Origin: Anoplopoma fimbria
Lineage: Eukaryota; Chordata; Actinopteri; Perciformes; Anoplopomatidae
Direction of reading: 5' to 3'
NCBI RefSeq assembly: GCF_027596085.1
Contig: NC_072452.1
Coordinates: 8,537,290 to 8,601,289 of the forward strand
DNA length: 64,000 bases
Shown: piece by piece, positions 1-22,180 of the stretch
Numbering within the stretch: the stretch's first letter is position 1
How the letters are laid out: the number at the start of each line of letters is the position of its first letter
The notes under the pieces: model-generated
Databases searched by the model: none
Told to the model about the DNA's origin: nothing
The model's input: the letters and a program-made list of their open reading frames with translations, nothing else
Made by a program: the position numbers and the translations under genes

Positions 1-2423
1 GGGTTTCTCAACATCAGATAGAGATGGTGTTAACTGATATCTATATTTGCATATCGTTGTAAGAAAGAGGAAATATACAGTGCTGTATAACAAATCTAAT
101 TAATTTTAGTCATAAGCAAGACATTTACATTTTGAAACCATTTTGTGCAACCAATTCTCAACTGTTTCCTTGAACAGGAAAGCTGTTAATATTTCTTCAC
201 TTCCACTGCAGTTACAGTAGAAGAAGGAGAAGAAGGAGTGAGGTGATGTGAAATGTCCTTTATTTTTCAGGAAGTCAGTGGCAATGAGATGTTCTGTCCA
301 TAGTCTCCCTCCAACAATCATAAAGAGAAAATCACAATCAATACATTTAAGATGAGAGTATAAGACATAATGAAATAATGCAGAAGTTAAAGTATAGTAA
401 TAACATCTATTAAATATAATAAAATATGACATAAAATATAGTACTGTGGTAAACTATTCTGAAATATCATAAACATACAAGAGGAGTTGGGAACATTTTT
501 TAAAAAGAAAGTTAAAACAGGCATGGTTACATACTAAAGAAACACATCACATTTCCTTGGCATTGCTCCTTTAATGCACTGTGTCTGAGAACTTTATTAA
601 TGTAGAAAAAAAGTAAATACTCTATTCTGCTTCATTCACTTTGTTAATTACTTGTACGCTTCTATGCCACAATTCCCTCAGGGTCTGTACAAAAATTATT
701 AGGAGGGGAAGACAGGGGTCAAAAAAGGGGGAGGGTCATATGTCATTTTCTCTTTCTCTAAAGGGAGGATAGTCTGCATTTATTTTAAAGTGCAGGTCTT
801 TCGACATTTTCTCACCAGATTTACATTTTATGTCAGCCTTCCCTTGAACTGCACAAAGCCGTCGGCTCTGCTAGTTCATTCATTCACTTACTGACTGTGA
901 AGTTTAGTAGCTTTTTGGCTCAGAAATGTAGTGGCTGAATGATTGGTTAACAAAATGTGGAATTTGGTGGATATTATGAGAATTACTGTTCCACTAACAT
1001 AGTTTTTATTGTTCAGCCTTTTTAATTTTGTAATGTCTATTAAGTCTATATGAGTACCCATTTTGAAAGATTAAGGAAGTAGGTTATCCAAGAAAAAAAC
1101 TTTAATTCAGGATTTAAGTAACTCTTTGGAGGGCCTTTCTTTTTTTCAAACATTGAACTATGAAGTTCAGCCTCCCCTCACCACCCCAATCATTTTCAAA
1201 CCGCCCCCTCACAAAAAATAATGTTTTACAGTCTTCAAAGAAAGAGTCTCTCTTTGAGGACACATTATTAAGTCTGAGCTTTACAATTTCCAACAGCCAG
1301 TGTTTCCCCTCTCTCCAAGACTACACAGCGAATCCCAGACTGGGTTTGTTATTTATCCTCTGTTGGCCTTATGTGGAGAAGAAGACAGCAGTTTATGTCA
1401 CTGAAGATTGATATCTGATTTTGGAGAGAAGCCAGAGGAAATGCTGCCGGTGTCCATCTCTTGTGTCCTGGCTACTCCCTCTTGTCCTCATTGCCCCTGA
1501 AACTGTTACTCCCACACTCAGCAGATAAGGTAAAACCCAAACGAGCTGTGAGATGGTCTTGATCTTGTGTTTCTGTTTGTTCTCCTGCATTTTACATCCA
1601 TTTTTCCCCCCCAGTACACCTCATGTACTCTTCACTTAATGTATCATTTAATCAAAACCTAGAGAAAGACATAGCCGTGAATGTTTGTGGGCATTGATAC
1701 TCCCAGTGGCTGGAGCACAGACTCAATCCATTTATGTCCTCCCCCTGCCATGCTTGTCAACCTGCACGTGTGTGTGGTTCTTTTTCTGGTTTGTACGTGC
1801 ATCGCTGTGAGTGTCTATGTGTGTCTGCCTGAGCTTTTATCTTAATGAAAGGCTGCGCTGCTCCCGAAGAGGGTTGATTTGGTTAAGATCCAGGCCGCGG
1901 CTAGAGTGCTGACTCAGGAGTGCAGAAAAAGGGATGTAAAAAAACAGTGAGCGAGATGGGAGGGGGAGGAAACTGTGTAAGAGAGTGAATGATGGACCGG
2001 AGGAGAAGGGTTGAGGTGAGAAAAGTCATGGAAAGAGGAAAGTGGCGACAGTTGGGGTCAGTTTGGGTTTGAGTAATGAGCGTTTGGATCAGATATGAAT
2101 CGTGTGGATGCTCTTGCTTTCTCCTCTGCATGACTTTCTCTGTTCTTCTGTTTAATGCCCGTCCTGCACACCCTTTAGTGCATGAACCTGAATTGAGCAC
2201 TCCCTTGTGGAATGCACACATCATTGTTCCTCGTCCACACCTCGTACGTCTTCCACTGTCCACTCTGAGAGCGAGCAACCCATTCTTTCTCATTTCTTTC
2301 CTCACCTCGTCTGATATTCCCCAGGGCTCAAGTGCAAATATGCATCTCCCACGCGCTCCCCGCGGTCAGGGTTTGGGAGACTGTGGCCACACGCAGACAG
2401 ACGACACACATACAAACACGCTT

Positions 2424-2538
<115 letters not shown>

Positions 2539-3184
2539 TACACACACAGCAGCAGCCCAAAAGAACACAAACAAGGTTGAAAGCTCAGACCTGATGGATC
2601 ACAGATCTGGGGAGCAGAGAGCAGGGATGCATTCGCCTTGTCCTTGTTTCTATGTTTAGTCTCACAGTGGCTCAGTCCTGTCTGCTTTGATGTCTTAATG
2701 TAGGCCAGTGTGTTGGGGAAACACACACACACACACGCACACACAGGGCTTCACACCCCAGTACATTGGCCTCCTGTGCAATAAAAGCCTCTTCATCATC
2801 AGTTGCAGAGTGGTACTTTGACTTTGCGTCAGCTTTCTCCCTCCACCCGCCTGCAGTGATGTCATCTGATCCTATGAGAGAATGCGACCCTCTGACCCTA
2901 ATGCATTACCCCCCCTCACTATCTCCCAAGTACATTAGCATTACTCCCCCACCCCTTCTCTCCCCTCATGAGGCTGAACCAAGCCTTTGTCTCAGCCTCA
3001 GTGCCAGACAGTCCTGATTCAGCCAGTATTGCGCTCCTCAATCACAGCATCTGTCTGGACACTGGATGACGTCCAGACTGTTGAGGTCTCCCGCCATCAC
3101 GCAGAGCGGTTTGCAGTTTTTGATTTGAAAGCTCTCACAGCATTTAACAGAATGCAATTAGGCTCAGGGGTTGACTTTTTGGTC

Positions 3185-3493
3185 GAGAGTTAGATGGGAA
3201 TTTGATTCCACTTTTAAGTCTGTAAGGTAAATATACAACTACAGCCAGCAGCTTAGCTAAGCATTAAGACTGGAAACAGTGGGACTCAGTCAGCTCCTCC
3301 TAAAAGCCCTTCTATAGTGGATTAACACTATATATTGTTTGTTTAATCCGTAAAAAAAACCAAAGTGTAAAAACAATGATTTGTTATGTTCCAGACTATT
3401 TCTTAGACTCCCTGGAGTCTGAGCTGGTTGCCGGCAGACTCACTGTGACAGGATCATCAGAGGTCACTGCACCCGGCCAATAATAGTCCCGTC
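3185..3493. repeat. Diverged copy of teleost MITE-like repeat
   Basis: Contains gagagttagatgggaa, cagcagcttagctaagcatt, aagactggaaacagt and tttgtttaatccgtaaaa, and ends with a tatttcttag-type inverted word. The left terminus has been lost. Confidence 0.65.
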
Positions 3494-4844
3494 CGTAACT
3501 TGCATAAAACTGAATTATGGGGTTTGTTAAATCACTGTTTTTGTACTGGTAAGCAAATTAGTAAGTATTCTCAAGACAGCCATGCACGAGCCATGCAGAG
3601 CAACAAAAAACAGCAAAACATTAGTACAATAATACAGCAACAATATCCACTATTGGTGAATACATTTAGCCATGAAAGTGATACAAAGCAACAAAACACA
3701 GCTAAGCAACAACCATTTTTTGACGCACACACACATGCAGAGCAGCAATAAGACATAAAGAAAATATGACAATCTGAAGGTTGATCTTCATCAAATGTTT
3801 AAAGATGCATTATTACACTTTTTCATGTCAAAACAAGCTTTTCTCAACTTTGCTCCTATTCTTACGTACATACAAACAGTTTGTAGCCATGAACCAATGG
3901 CATCATACTTTACTGCATTTAACTGCATGTGCATTGCAGTTGTCCTCAGTTAATGATCAAACTGAAACTAAACTGTTTGACTGCACCCGGTTATATTGTG
4001 TGGTTCCTGTGGTTTTCTTTTCATGCCGGATGACAGATGTATTGTTTCACCTTTCATCCAGTTCTATACAATTTAAATAAACCACCAGTTGACACAAGAA
4101 CAGTGGCTATGGCATAAAAAAGTAATGCCAAAGGAGCCATTTTCAATGCTTAAACAGAAGAGGCATTAACTGTATTTAACCTTCCACATATAAGGGAAAA
4201 GCTAAGAAAAAACTAAGCTGGCATTGTGCTTTAAGTCTTGCCATGGGCTTTGTTAAAAGCATGTTGTGTCTATATGTCACATAGCGGCAGGTTATACAGT
4301 CTACGGGTGTACGCAGCTGCTGACTGGCATGGGAGAATCAGGGAGAATGGAGGAGAGAAAGAGTCATTATGTGTGTTCTCATGGAAGAAGCTCTCCTTCC
4401 TGTATAGCGGCCGGGTAAAGCTCAGTCAATCATCAGCCACTCTGCCCTTTAATTCTGCCTATGTGAGCGACAGAGAAGGTTACACAGATGATAGGAGTGC
4501 ATGATGGGAATATCCAGGAAGTTGAAGAGGCAGGAAAACTGGAGGAAGGCCAGATATAAATGCAGTTAGAAAGGTCAAATCACAATACGGGGGGTTACCC
4601 GTTTAGGGTGACATCAGCCGGATACATTACCACTGACTGATCATTTTTAAGTCTCTCAAACCCAGGGTGGTAATCTGTTAAAGGATGAAGCAGACGTTTC
4701 TCTGTCTTTGTATTGCAATGTGGCTGATTGCATCAACAGGCTGTCATTGTTTCAAGAGGCTTGTCTCCTTCGGGGCATCTGACTTAAGAGAAAAGAAAAA
4801 TCCCCATCTTCCCTTCATTTGTCTTCATCATTCTTTAAAGGAAT

Positions 4845-5239
4845 AGTTTGACATTTTGGAAAACACGCTAATACTCACTTCCTTGCCGAGAGTTAGATGA
4901 GAAGATCGATACCCCTCTCATGTCTGTGTGCTAAATATGAAGCTTCAGCGGCTGATTAGCCTAGCTTAGCATTAAGACTTGAAACAGGGGAAAAGAGCTA
5001 GCCTGGCTCTGTCCAACAATAACAAAATCCAGCTATCACCTCTTAAGCTCATTGATTAACACATTATATGTAATTTCTTTAATACGTACAAAAAGCTGCA
5101 GCGTCACTGAAACCAGAGCCCGGTTTGATGGTCCCCCAGTCTTTATGCTAAGCTAAGCTAGCCAGCTCCCGGCTGTAGCCTTATATTGAATGGACAGATA
5201 TGAGAGTGGTATTGAGCGCTTTTTCCAAAATGTTGAACT
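4845..5239. mobile_element. MITE-like non-autonomous element with about 25-bp terminal inverted repeats
   Basis: The left end AGTTTGACATTTTGGAAAA and the inverted right end AGTTCAACATTTTGGAAAA match with two differences, and the match continues imperfectly inward. Internal words (ccgagagttagatgagaaga, gctaagctaagctagccagc) are shared with the diverged copy at 3.2-3.5 kb. No coding capacity. Such elements are very common in spiny-rayed fish (memory). Confidence 0.75.
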
Positions 5240-6281
5240 TTTAAATTAACTTCACCCCACCGATTTGCAATAATTCTATCCGGGAAAGATTAAAAAGGAA
5301 TAACAGAATATATCACTATTATAAATGGAAAATAGTTGAAGATACATGATGAATAATGAAATGTTAGTGGGACATCTTATGTCTGTCTCGTGATTATTTG
5401 AGACTTACATCAAGTCTAGTCTTTCGATCAGCACCAGTTAAAGGCTGTTTGATGGATATAAGTTTGACTGTAGGGGGAGATTTAGTGAGACGGAACAAAA
5501 GAAAACCAGCTGTGAGGCAGGCAAAGTTTATGAATGAAAACAGGAAATATGGATTGAGACAGAGCTGGAAGGAGAAAGACAGGAAAACAAGCATCTGTAG
5601 GAGATGTAAATATTGGGCCGGTAGGTTGACAGAAGTTTGACAGAAACGGCCCGAGCCTGAAGACACTCACTCAATCACATACACAGACGGAGAGAAAGAG
5701 GAATGTAATGTTTTTCCACAATAAAATTGATGTTTCTCTTGGTATGTGTATGTTTCCCTGATTTATCGGCCTCCCCTGTGCAGTCTGTATTGTTTACTAA
5801 TGGAGAAATCCCAGCAATGGAGAAAAGAAAAGGAGGACATTAGTAAAAAATAGCCCTTTCAAACAAATGCGGTCTGGACATACCAACAAACTTATACTCT
5901 CAGCATAGGGAAGTTACCATTTCTTACTTCAGCTATACTCTACAGTAAGTTTAAAGGGTCATTTGGGAAAGGTACATATAGATTTTGTTACAGTCCCAAA
6001 ACTTTTCCACATTTTCCCTCTTATCTCTGCGAGGATCTTTGTCTAAATCTTTAAAGCAGTCTGGTTTTGTAGAGTGTCTCTGTCAGAGTGAATGTTTTAT
6101 GAGCTGTGGGCTGCTGGAGAGAATCTGTCTTCTTCTATCTCCTCTGTTTCCCCCAGCTTTTACTTTGTACATTTTTCACCATTGTTCCACCATAATGTTG
6201 TTGTTTCAGGAGATTGAATGTTTGATGCTACATATATTTTTTCTTGCAAATTGTCTCTGAGTTTGTGCCGTCTTCCACCAG

Positions 6282-14783
<8,502 letters not shown>

Positions 14784-16096
14784 CAGCTCTGGGAAACATT
14801 GGGTACCACCACTTTCATCTAATAATGGACTGCGTCAAACTGTCTTTTTGAATATTAGCAGCTGACAAGGAAACTGAAGTATATGATGAATACTTGACAC
14901 TTTGTGGTCTACAGTGTACTTACACTCGTGTATTGAGAGAAAATGGGAGAATCACAGCGAGTCATAGTACATATTACAGTTAGTACATTTTAAGTCACAA
15001 ATCTTTTTAGATTTATGCTTAATATGTGTTTTGTAAATTAACGCCATGTGTCTGCTTTCACAACTTGAATCAGCAAACGCTGTGAATTTAAGAACTTTTG
15101 TTATTATTCTCCCAAATGTTAATGGTAATGTGAAGTTGTTCCACATGTGCAGCAGTGTTGGTACACTGGTCCAGGAGTATTTATTTGCAAAAGAAAATTC
15201 ATGTTTACAATGCAGCCTATGTTTTCGACATGGTGTCTCTTTAAGAGCATCAGCTGTACAGGGATGTCTTATATTAAGAAAAGATGCCAATATTGAAGTG
15301 CTTACGCTTCTTATGTGTGAATAAGAACGGGATGTGAACTGGACTAAATGGGACCAGTGAAAGCCCTACATGCATGCTGTAAGTATATACTTATGATGAG
15401 AGATATATATCTGAAATGTAGCAGGAAATGTTAGGGTTTTGTCAGTTTGTTATTAGTTTTGTTTTAGTGATTTTATACTGTTGTGGTCTTGCACTTTGAG
15501 CAATCATTTTAGTGTCAAATACTCAGGAAGCCTGCAGAAGGTGAGTATTTGATAAAGATTTTGGGTGCTGTATCAATTTAAGGTGACCATTTGAACCCAC
15601 ACTGTTTCTTAGTTCTGTCACTGACTATCAGCGATGAATTCCTCATGTCCATGGCAACATTTCAAATAATTTTGCATTGGTAAAACAAAATATGAGCCAT
15701 AGATGTTTACGTGACATATGTCAGTTAAACATAAAAATGTCACCATAAATTTGAATCATTTTGCATGTTCGTCCAACGCTGTTACTGAAACTGCTCAGTG
15801 AGAGTTCCTCGTGACCAAAATGCTATAATGTTTCTCCTCTATCTGAGGAGACTATGTTATATATTCTATGCTGTGTAACATCGAATACTTTGTAATTACT
15901 GTGAGGTACTGTTCAAAATTGTGGTCCATTTGACCACTTGGGGGATGACCTGGTTTTATCTGTAATATGTAAAAAAAAAAAGAAAGAAAGTCTGTCAGCT
16001 TCCATGTTTTACCTTCTTATCAGATCTATGCAAACCCTGGCACTGTGCAACGCTGTGTCTTCAACTGAAATTCAAATAAACACACAGGGAAATAAA
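14784..16096 (+). other. adam19: Probable ADAM19 3' UTR
   Basis: This non-coding stretch follows the stop codon. Two AATAAA hexamers at 16075-16080 and 16091-16096 are the first good poly(A) signals after the stop, giving a 3' UTR of about 1.3 kb. Their use is inferred. Confidence 0.55.
16075..16096 (+). terminator. Paired AATAAA poly(A) signals for ADAM19
   Basis: Two AATAAA hexamers 16 bases apart, in sense orientation about 1.3 kb after the stop codon. Confidence 0.5.
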
Positions 16097-17671
16097 AACA
16101 TAATGTTATACATTTTAACTGGTTTGTGCTTTGTCAATGCTTGTTATCTTGTTCATACCTGGATTTAAACACTGGGGGATTCAAGATCATGTTCAGTAGT
16201 AGCTTAATGAATGAACAACTTTAGAATAATATACATTTCAATATAGCTGCAAGCAGCAATTCATGCACACACGTACAATGACTTTGTAGTGACCCCGTTG
16301 CCTATCAAAAAAGGCCACTACGGTTGCTGATTGCTTTGTTCCAACGTGTGCAATAAATGACGAAAAGTCCAGTTTAAAAAAATAAAGGCAATTTATATGC
16401 TTAGATTCGCAGGGTTCCCAAACACTATCGGAGCACAGCCACTTTCTCTGTCATACGTGTATTCTCTCTTTCCTTGCTTCTCTCAGTCAGCAGCACCTGT
16501 CTCAGGTAACCCCACTGATGAGAATAACCTCTTGCCTAATTGAAAGGGCCACTACGCCACCAAGTGGAGGAAGGTTCACCAAAACAAAACAAAATGGCTC
16601 CTTCAGACTTCAACATTAAGGGCTCTTCTGGAAAACATTTCAGAGATACACAATGTTTTACATTTTTTTACAATGTTTTACACAGCCAAAAAATCTGCTG
16701 CTGCTCCTCACAAGTCTGTATGAATGCTAAACTAATGTTTGACAGTAGAGTTAAAAAGTGAAAAATGAAGCCTAGTGTCTACAGTGCACTATAGTACATT
16801 GATTTTCTCTGCTCTATTGTTTCTGCTAACATGCTTGGTAAAAAAAAAATGGAAATTGTTTGACTATAATAATTCTTGAACAGCTGAATATTGTAATGAC
16901 TTTGTGAACATATTGGAAAACATTTTTGGGAATTTGAGTAAAATGATATTCCCGTTCTGGCCACTTGGGGTCAGCGCAACAACCTGGAGCACAACTGTTG
17001 GCCACCTGAAGAACGAAAGTTTATCATTCACTCAAATTGTAAGTACTGTTTTGGTGTCCACCAACTACTGCGGGAAATATCTGACCCTTTAGCTGCTGAA
17101 AGGTGACCAACTGTTTACCTGCGTGTTGTTAACTTTATCCTGTCTGCTTTTTGGTGCTAGATAAGTAATATACAGTGGGTTTATCAAAGCTTTACACAAA
17201 GACGGCCACCTTAAGACTTATCCAAAGTAACTCATTTGTTGGCACAAACTAAAACAATGAGCTGAAAGTTGCTTAAACAGTCTGTAAACCTGAAGGGAAC
17301 AGCAGAGTTTGATGTCAGTTCTCTTTGGCTTCATCACTACAAGTGACACCTTTAGTTTTTTATTCAATTTATACCAAATAAGTGTTACATTCAAATCACT
17401 TCATTGTTTCCCCTATAGGGGACTGCTATTTTTGGTTGTGTAGGAGGCCTTTGGTGTCATGATGCATTTCCTCTGCTTATTAAACGATCGATTATATATC
17501 GATAGTGTATAGTATGTTTAAATGACAACCCCCCCCAGCACTGCTGGAAATGCCGAAAGGTGCCTGCCCTTTAGATCTCCACATCCTTCACCGAGATGAA
17601 AGCTCTCTGATTTATTATAATCAAAAGGCTGCTAAATACCAAGGCCAGACCCCCTGAACCAACCTTCCCAC

Positions 17672-17776
<105 letters not shown>

Positions 17777-18263
17777 TTGGTTGACTCTCTGCAGACTGCA
17801 GAGCCAGGTTATCCTCCAAAGGGAGGGGAAGGGAGATGTGACATTGGCAGGCAAAGGTTTTAGCACGTGGCTTAATTGCAGCCAGCCTTCTCCTGCTGAG
17901 CATAATTAGTGTTAGCTGGCATGTCACTTCCTGTGGAGTATCATTTATTAGAGATGATGATTGGCTGAGAGAGATTAAAAAGCTGGGGTGACACCCCCGC
18001 CTCCCCTCGCAGCGGGAGGGTGGAGCAGCCAGTAGGGCAGTGAGGAGAGGATCTCACCTGCTGAACGCTCCCCTGCTCTGTAATAATGACCTAATTAAGC
18101 CTGACTTGTTTTTTCCACTTGTGATGCTGATTACCACACTCGTTTCCTCTAAATCTGTCCCCCCTTTCTGCTAAGATTTTTTATCCTGAGCTTCTCTATT
18201 AGTCTCTTCATTACTTTTTTACAAGTAGGCCTTTTATTTGAGAAGCTTAATATTCTGCAGAAA

Positions 18264-18295
18264 AAACATTAACCAATGCAAATTGGTTAATGTTT
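18264..18295. repeat. Perfect 14-bp inverted repeat with GCAA loop
   Basis: AAACATTAACCAAT and its exact reverse complement are separated by GCAA. No T-run follows directly, and no adjacent gene suggests a role. Confidence 0.85.
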
Positions 18296-18906
18296 GTTGT
18301 TTGCCCTAGTTAAACTAAAGGCAAACACCAGCTGATACATCACTGTCTATGCATTCTAGCATTACTATGTACTATGCTTAACTATCACTTCTTCCAGGGT
18401 GTTTAAGAGTTTAAATCTACATACTGATACAATGTCAAATGTTTTGGTCCAACTACAGTGATTTGTTTTTGAGTGTGTGAGTTCTATGGGGAAAAGTAAT
18501 CGAGGAAATAGTGAATTAGGGATTTCAGACACTGCCAGTGCGATACATTTGTAAATTGTCCTGTCAAAACAGGGCGGTCAAGGATGAATTAGACACAGTT
18601 ACCGAAAACAGTTGGAATCCCAGCAAGCAATTTTGTGTTTAAAAGACGTCCAACAGCTGTGTATAGGTAGACCTGACGAGGCTATAAGACGGATAAATAT
18701 GGGCTGTCAGTGAATGTTTAGTAGACTTCTAATAATAAACCAAGTATACTTGCCCCAATACGGATTGTTTTGTTTGTTGGCAATTATCAAATACCAACAG
18801 CTGACATGTAAGCAAGATACTGTCGGCTCTTGTTAGGGCACTCCAGCAAAGCTGGGAGATGGATCGATTGTATCAGTTCATTTGTATTCATGGTTTAGGA
18901 CGATTC

Positions 18907-18922
18907 AAAAAAAAAAAAAAAA
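18907..18922 (+). repeat. A16 homopolymer
   Basis: Short A-run in the ADAM19-GPR151 intergenic region. Confidence 0.9.
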
Positions 18923-19929
18923 CATGCTAAAGGGCATGGACACTAACATGATCAATTTTGTTTTTTTGTCTTCAAGGCATAGTTAACGTTTTTTTAAAAG
19001 TGAGGTTAGTGAAAGTTAATATTAATAAAATCACTTTGTTGTTTTTAGGCCTAATTTATTTTTAAGGCATTGTTGATAGCATCTGATATGAACAAATTTA
19101 AGGGCCTGTATTTTTAAGCCATATCATCCAGCCCGACCCTGTTTTTTCAGACCTTGCTTATTTGAGTTACTCCTGTATCGTTTAAGGTCACCCAAATAAA
19201 CTACTTTTTCCAGGATTATAGGAATGCTTGCTTGGACTTAATGTCGTCACTTTTTCTCTTGCCATTTTCTTGTGAGTGCACATGGGCAAGTCTCAAAAGA
19301 GATGAGAAGGACGCAAAATGTCTCCATCCTTGGCATCTTCCATATTCACCTCCAGAAAAAAAGAGCTCCTGGCAGCTGCACAGAATTTTTTTTTAGGGGG
19401 AGCAAGACAGCTACAGACAGCTGCTGGCATGGCTGCAACTGCAATTAGACTTCCCTGCAGTTTTCAAATGACCTCTACCTGACTGTTGATAAATTCTATA
19501 ACTGACCATCATAACATTAGACTGTTAAATAAAGATGTACGACCAGAGCTATATCGTGATATACAGTAGGCCCTTGTTTTTATGCCTTGGTAACGGATAT
19601 GTATAGCGTGTTAATTCAATAAATAAATAGTCTACATGAAATAGCCACATGGTAAAGTCTATTTTTGTATTCTCCTATGTAAATTAAATACTTGGCAAAT
19701 GAGAAGTACTGAGTATTTTCTCATTTTGTTTAAAATGAACAGTTTCAAATATGAAATTGGCCTAGCTTAGGTGACAGCAACTTTTGTATGAGTCAAAACT
19801 GCTGATAATTGGCCCATAATAATTCATAAACATTTACATCTTGGCCTGAATCAACTGCATTTAAGGTGTATATAGGGTCCCTAACCTCATTGATTTTGAT
19901 AAAATTGGTTATAATAACCAAGGTTAGCT

Positions 19930-20345
19930 GTAGTTGTTTGTTGGCCTCCACCAGGGTTGTCCCTTGTCACTGATCCTGGTGGTCATTTTAATTGACAGGA
20001 TTTCAAGGTGCAGCCGGGGGGATGGAGGAGAGTGTCCGGTTTTGGTGAGAGTCAGTACCTCTGAAAACGGTGGATTGTACCCTGCGTGTTGGGATTGGGG
20101 CATTGCCCCAAGCGTGGGAGTTAAGTATGTGAGGGTGAAGAGTGAGATGGACAGGGCAGTTTGTTGGTGCGACAGCTTTGATGTGGGCGCTGTAGAAGGA
20201 GCTAGCCAAGGCAACGCTCTCAATTTATCAGTCCGTCTACGTTCCGACACTCACCTATGGTCATGAGCTTTATGTAGTGACCAAAAGAACGAGTGGCTGA
20301 AATGAGATTCCTTTGTAGGTTGGCAGGGCTCTGCCTTAGAGATTA
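19930..20345 (+). mobile_element. Degenerate LINE (non-LTR retrotransposon) reverse-transcriptase fragment
   Basis: One frame reads VGLHQGCPLSLILVVILIDR, the conserved QGCPLSP-type block of a non-LTR reverse transcriptase, then ISRCSRGDG. About 190 bases on, GVKYVRVKSEMDR recalls the GVKYLG block. Near 20230 a second frame reads YQSVYVPTLTYGHELYVVTK before a stop, the conserved end of the fish LINE reverse transcriptase. The segment between blocks is too short, so an internal deletion and at least one frameshift are present. It is a dead copy. Confidence 0.75.
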
Positions 20346-21413
20346 TTATTTTTATTCTTTTTTTATTTTAATCAGGCAAAACAATTGAACACACTGGGGC
20401 TGCTGCACCATATGCATGCAATTTTTAATATGTCTTCAATATGGGATGGCCTGGATCGTCCCAGATGTTTAGCAGGGATCAGGAGCTTCAGGCCTTTACA
20501 CTTAAATTGGATAAAATCCCACAACTAAAGATTTACTGGCTCATTTAGCAGAGTAAATGTCCAGCTGTAAATAGTGGTCACATAGTGTATTTAAGGATAG
20601 TATCATTAATGGTCACAGTTACTGTTTTTATGCGATATTCCTGTACAATAACCTTTAATAATGTCTCTATTCAAACAGGGAAGGTTAAAACTGCAGTCCA
20701 ACAATGAGTGCATATTTTTTTGCCTTCGGTGTTTATGGCTGGGTCACTACCCGGGGGACTGATGGTGGGTTGTATAGCTAAGTGTTGCTCTGATTGAGGT
20801 ACTTGCCTCTGGCAATAAAAGGTCAACATAAATGATTAATGAAAGGAAAATGTCATAAGGGAGGGGGGTAAAAGAGGTGTAAGGTAACTTGGGGATGTAT
20901 CCTACCTCCTAATTATGTTTATACTTTTACATTTTATTATACCATCCTTATTCATTTTACCGCATGTCAAATTTGGAGTATAGGTATCTGATTAGAATGA
21001 AAAGTAGCTCTATTTACATGTGGCTTCATTGTTCATCAAAGACGGGTTGCTGTTAAATCAGACAGACAAATCGACCTCAGGCTCCGATTATGCATATTCA
21101 GATCAATGCATGGAGAATTCCTTATGAACCTCCTACAGAGGTGAGTTCACTGACACGACTCTGTTTGAGTTCAGACGAAAGCTCTTTACCTCTAATTAGA
21201 ACCCTTGGCAATTGTAATGGATGCCCTTATGAAAATATATTTAATGACCTGATATCAGCAGGAGACCATCCGCTGATGTCTGATCCATCTCATTAAGACT
21301 CCTACTGTACATTGTGTGTATGTGTATGTGTGTGTGTCATTGATTGAAACAATTACAAGAACATTCTTGAACAAATTGAACACAAATACACTTAAAAAAA
21401 ACAGCTTGTTTTC

Positions 21414-21419
21414 TTTATT
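21414..21419 (-). terminator. Candidate GPR151 poly(A) signal
   Basis: AATAAA on the minus strand, about 760 bases after the stop; a second copy lies at 21493-21498. Confidence 0.4.
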
Positions 21420-22180
21420 TTACTTCCAGTCTATATAATCTTTGACACCACAGAACAATTTTCCACACACAGGCCACGTTAATAGAATTGTCTTTATTGT
21501 AAACACAGGTCATTGATGCACAAGGAATACAAAATAATCTCTCTGACAAAAAGAGGACAGGAAACACAGACTCTCTCACTGTTTCAAAAATACTGCCTTC
21601 CTCAACATCATTGACATCTAAAGGGTATATGTAAACAATCATTGCACATGAGAGCAAAATACATTTAGGTGTTAACATCTACCTCCAATCAAACTGCAAA
21701 TTTAAGTATTTTCCCAGAGGATTTCTTGCAGCACACACCGGTTGTTAAAAACTTAACTTAACCGTTAACTAAAAAGTGTGTCAGAGTAGTTCAATACAAC
21801 TGTAATTTCCATTGTTATTTCACACACTATACTGAAAGCATATATAGATTAATGTGCATTGAATTCACATTGCCATCTTTACAAGAGGCTTTAATTCACA
21901 GCCACCAAAAGCCACCTTGCACTATAATCTAGTTATCATCCTTAAACAATTAAAAAGACAATATTATATAATGTTTATCATATATACAGATGATACTGCT
22001 CTATTTATAGCCCACTCTGGTTTTCCACTCTGATTGCACATCTTACAAAATAAACACAGTTGACACAATACAAATGATTCACAGCGCAGCACTCAGCAGC
22101 AGCCTCAATTCTTAAATTTCGGTCTGTTAATGAAGCTGCTGCTGTCTGACGATTGTATTAAAGATCAGCTGGGAGGTGGT
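21414..22180 (-). other. gpr151: Probable GPR151 3' UTR
   Basis: Read on the minus strand, this follows the stop codon of the receptor. AATAAA hexamers occur at 21493-21498 and 21414-21419 (TTTATT on the plus strand). Use of either is inferred. Confidence 0.5.

Noticed and set aside
1442..1530. Signal-peptide-like hydrophobic frame near 1.45 kb, possible ADAM19 first exon
   Set aside because: The hydrophobic frame has no ATG and runs into a TAA before the possible donor, and the next prodomain exon is not found downstream.
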